Source: JALYQB01 sp035640155
Lineage (GTDB): Bacteria > Actinomycetota > Actinomycetes > Mycobacteriales > Pseudonocardiaceae
Assembly: GCA_035640155.1 (NCBI GenBank)
Contig: DASQWR010000027.1
Location: 1-11,098 of the forward strand
Direction of reading: 5' to 3'
Length of the DNA stretch: 11,098 nucleotides
Position 1 is the first letter of the stretch; every line of letters begins with the position of its first letter. Under the pieces are notes generated by a model that had not been told where the DNA came from, ran no database searches, and was given only the letters and a program-made list of their open reading frames with translations. Shown here in pieces: positions 6,774 through 11,098 of the stretch. Position numbers and translations under genes: made by a program.

Positions 6774-6779
6774 ACCCTA
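6774..6779 (-). promoter_or_regulatory. Candidate -10 element for the leader peptide and ABC operon
   Basis: TAGGGT on the minus strand fits the actinobacterial TANNNT -10 pattern and ends 7 nt before the leader GTG, the spacing expected of a leaderless transcript. No good -35 is present, suggesting an activator or a -35-independent promoter. Confidence 0.4.
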
Positions 6780-6814
6780 ACACCGAGGAGTGACGACGGT
6801 AGATGTGTCCATAT

Positions 6815-6836
6815 GTGGTCTCCTGAGGAGCGCCAC
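6815..6836. promoter_or_regulatory. Interrupted inverted repeat between the divergent ABC operon and rpsT
   Basis: GTGG (6815-6818) and CTCC (6820-6823) pair with GGAG (6827-6830) and CCAC (6833-6836) around a TGA centre. It lies about 40 bp upstream of the leader peptide's candidate -10, a usual position for an activator or regulator site. Function is inferred only from position and symmetry. Confidence 0.3.
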
Positions 6837-6905
6837 GGAGGCATTGACCACAAGACGCTACGTGTCACCCCGGCAGCCAGCGTGGGTGGGAGCTGAGCCG
6901 GACTG

Positions 6906-6911
6906 TAGACT
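6906..6911 (+). promoter_or_regulatory. Candidate -10 element for rpsT
   Basis: TAGACT matches the TANNNT actinobacterial -10 consensus on the rpsT strand. It would give a 5' leader of about 130 nt. The -35 region is poor. A TTGACC at 6844-6849 has no matching -10 at normal spacing. Confidence 0.35.
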
Positions 6912-7049
6912 TCCTCTTCGTGCCGTGCGGCATTCCGCCAGGGAGGAAAGCTGCGCGTCCGGCGTTCCGACGCCACGTGCGCCAAGTTACGTGCGCAGAG
7001 CCAGTACAGCGCGGCACGACATCCCCACCCCGGAATCGAGGGCACATCC

Positions 7050-7310
7050 GTGGCCAACATCAAGTCGCAGCTCAAGCGGATCAGGACCAACGAGAAGGCC
7101 CGCCAGCGGAACAAGCCCGTCAAGTCGGCACTGAAGACCGCCGTCCGCCGGTTCCGCGAGGCCGCCGAGGCGGGTGACAGGGACAGGGCGCTGACCGAGC
7201 TGCAGGTGGCCAGCCGCAAGCTGGACAAGGCCGTGAGCAAGGGCGTGATCCACGCCAACCAGGCCGCGAACCGCAAGTCGGGGATGGCCCGGCGCGCCAA
7301 CCAGCTCTGA
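7050..7310 (+). CDS. rpsT: 30S ribosomal protein S20
   Basis: S20 binds 16S rRNA early in small-subunit assembly. The 86-residue product has the family N-terminus MANIKSQLKRIRTNEKAR, basic helices (KSALKTAVRRFREA) and the conserved KGVIHANQAANRKSG.A.. ending, at normal family length. GTG 7050 is the start; GAGGG lies about 7 nt upstream and the N-terminus aligns exactly with other S20 proteins. It is transcribed alone and converges on holA, 22 bp away, the usual actinobacterial arrangement. The last four sense codons and stop lie in a sequence found again, degenerate, at 3569. Confidence 0.97.
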   Translation: MANIKSQLKRIRTNEKARQRNKPVKSALKTAVRRFREAAEAGDRDRALTELQVASRKLDKAVSKGVIHANQAANRKSGMARRANQL

Positions 7311-7346
7311 GCAGACCCGGCCCCGCCGAGGGCTACGGACCCATCC
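7296..7346 (+). repeat. rpsT/holA 3' junction, parental copy of the direct repeat
   Basis: 51 bp covering the end of rpsT, the intergenic gap and the end of holA, with a same-orientation copy at 3569-3618. As both coding ends are functional here, this is the original and the left copy is the derivative. Confidence 0.85.
7317..7338. terminator. Possible bidirectional terminator hairpin between rpsT and holA
   Basis: CCG-GCCC (7317-7323) pairs with GGGC (7330-7333) and CGG (7336-7338), with a 2-nt bulge and a 6-nt loop. There is no T-tract. The stem-breaking substitution in the left repeat copy (GGGC to GCGC) means that copy probably no longer forms it. Confidence 0.35.
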
Positions 7347-8334
7347 GCCTCACCGGGACATCGAGTTGGCGGTGGCGAGCGGCACAGAGCGCGAGAACCG
7401 TGCGCTCCAGGGCGTACTCGGCGTCGACGGCCACCCCCTTGACGTCGGCGTTGACCGCCGCGACGAGCTGCAGTGCCTCGGCCAGGCCGTCGGCGTCCCA
7501 GCCACGCGACTGCCCCATGGCCTTTTTCACCTTCCACGGGGGCATTCCGAGCTGGGTCGCCACCCGGTAGGGATCACCTCGCCCCAAGGCGCTGATCCGC
7601 GCGACGGTGCGCACCGCGTCCGCCAGCGCGTCGGCCACCAGTACCGGTGCCACGCCGAGCGCTGCCGCCCAGCGCAGCGCCTCCAGCGCCCCGGACCGGT
7701 CGCCGTTGATGGCCTTCTCGGCGACGGTGAAACCGGTGACCTCCGCCCGCCCGCGGTGGTAGCGGCGCACCGCCGCCTCGTCCACGGTGCCCGCGGTGTC
7801 GCTCGCGAGCTGCGCTGCTGCGGCGGCCAGCTCCCGCAGGTCGGAGCCGACGGCGTCGAGCAGCACCGTCGCGGCGTCGGCGCTGATCCGGCTGCCGGCG
7901 CGGCGGACCTCGTCGCGGACGAAGGCCGCGCGGTCCTCGAAGCGGGTGAGCCGCGGGCACTCGGTGACCACCGCCCCGGCCGCGCGCAGGCCCTCGGCCA
8001 GCGCCTTGCCCCGGTTGCCACCGGCGTGCTCCACGACCAGCACGATGCCGTCGGCGGGGGCGTGGACGTAGTTGAGGACCGCCTCGGCGGTGTCCTTGCC
8101 GGCCTCGTGCGCCGCCTCCAGCACGATCACCCGCCCGTCAGCGAACAGGGAAGGGCTGACCAGCTCGGCGAGCTCACCCGGCGCCAGGTCGGTCACCCGC
8201 AGCCGGCGCACCTCGGTGTCGGGATCGGCCCGCCGGGCGGTGTCCACCACGGCCTGTACCGCACGCTGCACCAGGAGTTCCTCGTCGCCGAGCACCAGAT
8301 ACAGGGGCTGGCAGGTCGCCGCGGATGCGTTCAC
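7333..8334 (-). CDS. holA: DNA polymerase III subunit delta (clamp loader)
   Basis: Delta is the clamp-loader subunit that opens the sliding clamp. The 333-residue product has the family's opening PLYLVLGDEELLVQRAVQAVV, a degenerate AAA+ domain (no ATP-binding P-loop is expected), ITRFED/LTRFEDRAAFVRDEV-like lid residues, and the C-terminal collar segment with WAAALGVAPVLVADALADAVRTVARI and GMPPWKVKKAM. Length is normal. GTG at 8332-8334 is selected because GAGGA lies 7 nt upstream and the N-terminus then aligns with the family; the longer open frame to 8556 runs antisense into the riboswitch. It is convergent with rpsT and divergent from the riboswitch/thrC unit. In many actinobacteria it directly follows comEC; here two genes intervene. 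Confidence 0.94.
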   Translation of the reverse strand: MNASAATCQPLYLVLGDEELLVQRAVQAVVDTARRADPDTEVRRLRVTDLAPGELAELVSPSLFADGRVIVLEAAHEAGKDTAEAVLNYVHAPADGIVLVVEHAGGNRGKALAEGLRAAGAVVTECPRLTRFEDRAAFVRDEVRRAGSRISADAATVLLDAVGSDLRELAAAAAQLASDTAGTVDEAAVRRYHRGRAEVTGFTVAEKAINGDRSGALEALRWAAALGVAPVLVADALADAVRTVARISALGRGDPYRVATQLGMPPWKVKKAMGQSRGWDADGLAEALQLVAAVNADVKGVAVDAEYALERTVLALCAARHRQLDVPVRRMGP

Positions 8335-8463
8335 CCCGCCATCCTCGCACCGGACACGTACAACGGGCGCGTACACCGCACCCGGCGGCACCGCACATCG
8401 CCGAGGTGACCGGGTAGGTCTCCCGGATGGTGGGAGGTGCTGCGCCGCGAGCATCGCGTCACG

Positions 8464-8469
8464 TAGCGT
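8464..8469 (+). promoter_or_regulatory. Candidate -10 element for the riboswitch/threonine synthase transcript
   Basis: TAGCGT fits TANNNT and would start RNA near 8476, about 15 nt before the first aptamer stem. No clear -35. A 5-bp hairpin (8410-8414 with 8422-8426) lies upstream with no known role. Confidence 0.3.
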
Positions 8470-8490
8470 GTAGGCCACAATCGAATACCG

Positions 8491-8660
8491 CTCATCCAGA
8501 GGGGCAGAGGGAACGGCCCGACGAAGCCCCGGCAACCGGCGCCGGCTGATGCGCATGCGACCTGATCGTCAGGTCGCGACATGGGATCTGTTCCCGCGAC
8601 GCGCGAGGCCACCGGCGATCACGGTGCCAACTCCGGCCCGCACGATGCGGGACAGATGAG
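8491..8660 (+). ncRNA. SAM-I (S-box) riboswitch aptamer
   Basis: The conserved SAM-I core is readable directly: P1 CTCATC (8491-8496) with GATGAG (8655-8660); AGAG (8498-8501); GAGGGAAC; GGCCC (8515-8519); GAA (8523-8525); CCCCGGCAACC (8527-8537); GGTGCCAACTCC (8623-8634); P4 CCCGC (8637-8641) with GCGGG (8647-8651) around a 5-nt loop; and the closing ACAGATGAG. P3 is closed by CGCCGG (8540-8545) with CCGGCG (8612-8617) and carries an unusually long insertion, making the element about 170 nt rather than about 110. The 3' P1 strand runs into the GAGGAG of the ribosome-binding region (8658-8663), so SAM-stabilised P1 could hide it: translational OFF control of the downstream gene. No terminator with a T-tract is seen. 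Ligand and direction of control follow from the family. Confidence 0.92.
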
Positions 8661-8676
8661 GAGAGGACCTCGCGCG

Positions 8677-9939
8677 ATGACGACTACGGTGCACGCCCCC
8701 GCCACCCCTGCGGTCGACCTCGGTACGGCCCGCGAGCTGGTGTGCCGGGAATGCGCTCAGACCACGCCACTGGCGGCGGAGTTCGCCTGTGCCCAGTGTT
8801 TCGGGCCGCTGGAGGTGGGCTACGAGTTCGGCCGGATCACCCGGGCGGACATCGAGGCCGGGCCCCACTCGATCTGGCGCTACCGCAGGCTGCTGCCGGT
8901 GCCCACCGACGTCGACACCTACCCGGACACCAAGCCGGGCATGACCCGGCTGCTGCGGGCGGACCGGCTGGCCGAGGCGCTCGGGATGCGCAAGCTGTGG
9001 ATCAAGGACGATACCGGTAACCCGACCCACTCGTTCAAGGATCGGGTGGTCGCGGTGGCCCTCGCTGCGGCTCGCGAGCTCGGGTTCCGCGTCCTGGCCT
9101 GCCCCTCCACCGGCAACCTCGCCAACGCGGTCGCTGCCGCGGCAGCCCGGGCCGGCTGGGACTCGGTGGTGCTCATCCCGTCGTCCCTGGAGCAGGCCAA
9201 GGTCCTCACCACCGCGGTGTACGACGGCGCGTTGATCGCGGTGGACGGCACCTATGACGACGTGAACCGGCTCGCGACCGAGCTGGCCGCCGAGCACGAG
9301 GACTGGGCGTTCGTCAACGTCAACGTGCGGCCCTACTACTCCGAGGGCTCGAAAACGCTGGGCTACGAGGTGGCCGAGCAGCTGGGCTGGCGGCTCCCGC
9401 GGCAGGTCGTGGTGCCCATCGCGTCGGGCTCGCAGCTGACCAAGGTCGACAAGGGCTTCCGCGAGTTCGGCGAGCTCGGGTTGGTTGAGCAGACCCCGTA
9501 CCGGGTGTTCGGCGCGCAGGCCACCGGCTGCGCTCCGGTGTCGGCCGCGTTCAAGGCGAACCGTGATGTGGTGCAGCCGGTACGTCCGGACACCATCGCG
9601 CGCTCGCTGGCCATCGGTGCCCCCGCGGACGGCCCTTACGTGCTCGACGCGGTACGGCGCACCGGCGGCGCGATCGAGGACGTCACCGACGACGAGGTCG
9701 TGGCGGGCATCCGGCTGCTCGCCCGCACCGAGGGCGTCTTCGCCGAGACCGCAGGGGGCGTGACGGTGGCCTGCGCCCGCAAGCTCCTCGAGACCGGTCG
9801 GCTCGACCCGGACGCCGAGACCGTCCTGCTCATCACCGGGGACGGCCTGAAGACCCTCGACGCGATCACCGAGCACGTCGGTCCGCGCGCCACCGTGGCC
9901 CCCTCCGCGAAGGCGGTCCGCGACGCACTGGCGCGTTGA
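8677..9939 (+). CDS. thrC: Threonine synthase-family PLP enzyme under a SAM riboswitch
   Basis: 420 residues, fold-type II PLP enzyme of the long threonine synthase class with an N-terminal zinc ribbon: C23-x2-C26 and C38-x2-C41 (CRECAQ, CAQCFGPLE). The PLP lysine is K121 in HSFKDR, preceded by KDDTGNPT; a phosphate/cofactor loop STGN lies at 144-147, and the glycine-rich ITGDGLK segment is near the C-terminus. The annotated reaction is O-phosphohomoserine to threonine plus phosphate. ATG 8677 follows GGAGAGGA about 9 nt upstream, and translation from earlier in-frame codons would run through the aptamer. No hom or thrB is adjacent. Control by a methionine-pathway riboswitch is unexpected for pure threonine synthesis, so a paralogue using phosphohomoserine for another product (for example homocysteine) is a real alternative. 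Family call is secure; exact reaction is not. Confidence 0.85.
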   Translation: MTTTVHAPATPAVDLGTARELVCRECAQTTPLAAEFACAQCFGPLEVGYEFGRITRADIEAGPHSIWRYRRLLPVPTDVDTYPDTKPGMTRLLRADRLAEALGMRKLWIKDDTGNPTHSFKDRVVAVALAAARELGFRVLACPSTGNLANAVAAAAARAGWDSVVLIPSSLEQAKVLTTAVYDGALIAVDGTYDDVNRLATELAAEHEDWAFVNVNVRPYYSEGSKTLGYEVAEQLGWRLPRQVVVPIASGSQLTKVDKGFREFGELGLVEQTPYRVFGAQATGCAPVSAAFKANRDVVQPVRPDTIARSLAIGAPADGPYVLDAVRRTGGAIEDVTDDEVVAGIRLLARTEGVFAETAGGVTVACARKLLETGRLDPDAETVLLITGDGLKTLDAITEHVGPRATVAPSAKAVRDALAR

Positions 9940-9965
9940 CGGCAAACGTTCGGGCCGCGACCGAC

Positions 9966-10610
9966 TTACCGGAGCAGCCCGAGCACCTGCTCAGCGGTCA
10001 CGCAGCCCGCCGTCGTCAGATCCAGATTGGCTAGGGACGCGCAGTGGACGGCGTCGGTGGCCGCGATGACGCAATCGCTGACCGGGTGCACTGTGAGGCC
10101 GAGGTCGGTGCCGTGCCGGGCCGTCTGCTCGATCGTGAGGTTGGTGGCCACACCTGTCACGAACACCGTGTCGATCCCGCGGCCGGCCAGCCACTGGGGC
10201 AGGTCGTTGCCCGCGAGCCCGGACAGCTTCTGGTTATCGACGACCCGGTCGAGTTCGGCCAGCACCGGCATCTCCTCGATCAACTGCGCACCCGCGGAGT
10301 CCGGCCGGAATGCTTCCTGGGCGTCGCCGACCGCCCTCATGAACTCCGTGTTCCGGACCAGACCGCCCTCGCCAACCGGCACGGTGAACCGAGTGAAGAC
10401 CATCGCCACTCCGGCCGCGCGAATCGACTGGTGGAACTGCACTGCGCGCTGCACGACGCCGCTGCGCGCCACGGGCTCGCTCAACATCGCACCGAAGAAC
10501 CCCTCCAGCTTGATCACATTGACCTGCCAGTGCAGAGCGAGAACGGCGGCTCGTCGCGAATCGATCGTCACGGCCACGATTGTGCCGTGCTCTGGTACTG
10601 CCGGCGTCAC
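9966..10610 (-). CDS. Isochorismatase-fold (cysteine hydrolase-like) protein with altered catalytic residues
   Basis: 214 residues with the alpha/beta isochorismatase fold: strand 1 AAVLALHWQVNV, a conserved lysine in VDNQKLSGLAGNDLPQWL, strand VFVTGVATNLTIEQTARHG, and late HPVSDCVIAATDAVH. In canonical members strand 1 ends in the catalytic Asp (IDMQ-like) and the GVATD-x-C-V segment carries the nucleophilic Cys. Here these positions read His and Thr; only the Lys remains. Such changes suggest a divergent hydrolase or a non-catalytic protein; I recall similar HWQ-type proteins annotated as cysteine hydrolases in actinobacteria. GTG 10610 overlaps the comEC stop by 4 nt (GTGA), so translation is probably coupled; no Shine-Dalgarno sequence is obvious. 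A GTG about 11 codons later is an alternative. Substrate unknown. Confidence 0.82.
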   Translation of the reverse strand: MTPAVPEHGTIVAVTIDSRRAAVLALHWQVNVIKLEGFFGAMLSEPVARSGVVQRAVQFHQSIRAAGVAMVFTRFTVPVGEGGLVRNTEFMRAVGDAQEAFRPDSAGAQLIEEMPVLAELDRVVDNQKLSGLAGNDLPQWLAGRGIDTVFVTGVATNLTIEQTARHGTDLGLTVHPVSDCVIAATDAVHCASLANLDLTTAGCVTAEQVLGLLR

Positions 10611-11098
10611 CGCGCGACCCGGGGATCGCCCCGGGCCACCACCGCCGGACCCGCCGAGGTCGCGGTCACCGCGAGGTCCCCACCCAGGTCGGTGCGCAGC
10701 ACCCGGGCACCTCCGGATCCGAGGGTACCGACCACCTCCCGGGCGGGGTGCCCGTAGTTGTTCCCGGCTCCCACGCTGATCAGTGCCACCCGCGGACGCA
10801 CCGCGGCGAGGAACTCCTTCGCGGAGTAGCGGGAGCCGTGGTGCGGGACCTTGAGCACCTCGGCGCGCAGGTCCACCCCGGATGTGAGCAGCTCCGCCTG
10901 CGCCTCCAGTTCCACGTCGCCGGTGAGCAGCACGCGGCCGGCCGGGGTGCTGGCCCGCAGCACCACGGAGGCGTTGTTCACCACCGAGCCGTCCACCTCC
11001 GCGTCGCGATCGGTACTCGGCGGCGGCGCGCGCCGCGGCCCGAGCACGTCGAGCACCAGGCCGGGCCAGGCCAACCGCTGTCCAGCTCCCAGCGCCAC
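10607..11098 (-). CDS. comEC: ComEC/Rec2 competence protein, C-terminal metallo-beta-lactamase-like domain (partial)
   Basis: ComEC forms the membrane channel for DNA uptake; its C-terminal beta-lactamase-like domain is proposed to degrade or process DNA at the membrane. The last 163 residues are present and the frame is open to the right edge, so the N-terminal OB and competence membrane domains lie outside. Diagnostic segments are NNASVVLR, VLLTGDVELEAQAELL, LKVPHHGSRYS and RVALISVGAGNNYGHP; the histidines and aspartate are those expected of the domain. The C-terminus ends in an Ala/Gly-rich strand and a short basic tail (GDPRVAR). Its stop codon overlaps the start of the isochorismatase-fold gene. 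Assignment to ComEC rather than a free-standing MBL hydrolase rests on these segments and on nearby holA. Confidence 0.88.
   Translation of the reverse strand: MALGAGQRLAWPGLVLDVLGPRRAPPPSTDRDAEVDGSVVNNASVVLRASTPAGRVLLTGDVELEAQAELLTSGVDLRAEVLKVPHHGSRYSAKEFLAAVRPRVALISVGAGNNYGHPAREVVGTLGSGGARVLRTDLGGDLAVTATSAGPAVVARGDPRVAR

Noticed and set aside
3569..7346. Integrative or insertion element between the direct repeats
   Set aside because: No integrase, transposase or terminal inverted repeats lie between the copies, and the interval contains the essential rpsT gene, so an active mobile element is not supported.
6683..7537. 284-codon minus-strand frame ending in the leader peptide
   Set aside because: Runs antisense across rpsT and into holA. 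Only its last 27 codons resemble a known peptide, so only those are called.
7366..8409. Plus-strand 347-codon open frame
   Set aside because: Exact antisense of holA with biased composition.
8569..9945. Minus-strand 458-codon open frame
   Set aside because: Antisense of the threonine synthase gene, which has intact PLP and zinc-ribbon motifs on the plus strand.
1..11098. CRISPR array, tRNA or rRNA genes
   Set aside because: No regularly spaced repeats, cloverleaf-like segments or rRNA sequence were recognised on either strand.

Overview
The window is chromosomal DNA of a high-GC Gram-positive bacterium. Evidence is the strongly GC-rich third codon positions, frequent GTG starts, an actinobacterial lepA...rpsT/holA...comEC neighbourhood, and best-remembered protein resemblances to Pseudonocardiales and Streptomyces. 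The family-level placement is a guess. Most of the window is coding. There is no tRNA, rRNA, CRISPR array, transposase or integrase gene.

Layout, left to right. (1) 1-915, minus: N-terminal half of lepA, cut by the left edge. (2) 1148-3569, plus: an accessory block of a small SAM-dependent methyltransferase, a cyanase with its full catalytic triad, and a two-gene SPFH membrane protein / ribbon-helix-helix unit. A 10-bp perfect inverted repeat precedes the SPFH gene. (3) 3758-6766, minus: an ABC importer operon of the sulfonate/taurine/nitrate class (lipoprotein, ATPase, permease). It is preceded by a probably leaderless 27-residue leader peptide of the actinobacterial RRHVD type. (4) 7050-8334: rpsT (plus) and holA (minus), convergent, 22 bp apart. 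(5) 8491-9939, plus: a SAM-I (S-box) riboswitch followed by a threonine synthase-family gene. (6) 9966-11098, minus: the 3' part of comEC, overlapped 4 nt by a divergent isochorismatase-fold gene.

How the genes relate. lepA, rpsT, holA and comEC are housekeeping genes for translation, replication and DNA uptake, and they form the conserved frame. The material between them is metabolic cargo, much of it touching sulfur and nitrogen: SAM-sensing control of a threonine synthase homologue, a probably sulfur-responsive importer, and cyanate breakdown to ammonia and CO2.

The most unexpected structural signal is a degenerate ~50-bp copy of the rpsT/holA 3' junction at 3569-3618. It starts at the last base of the ribbon-helix-helix stop codon, in the same orientation as the true junction at 7296-7346. 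The two copies bracket the importer operon plus rpsT and suggest a past duplication or integration event. Other points of interest are the riboswitch on a threonine synthase homologue, the leader peptide, the SPFH/RHH pair with its operator-like repeat, and the isochorismatase-fold protein lacking two of three canonical catalytic residues.
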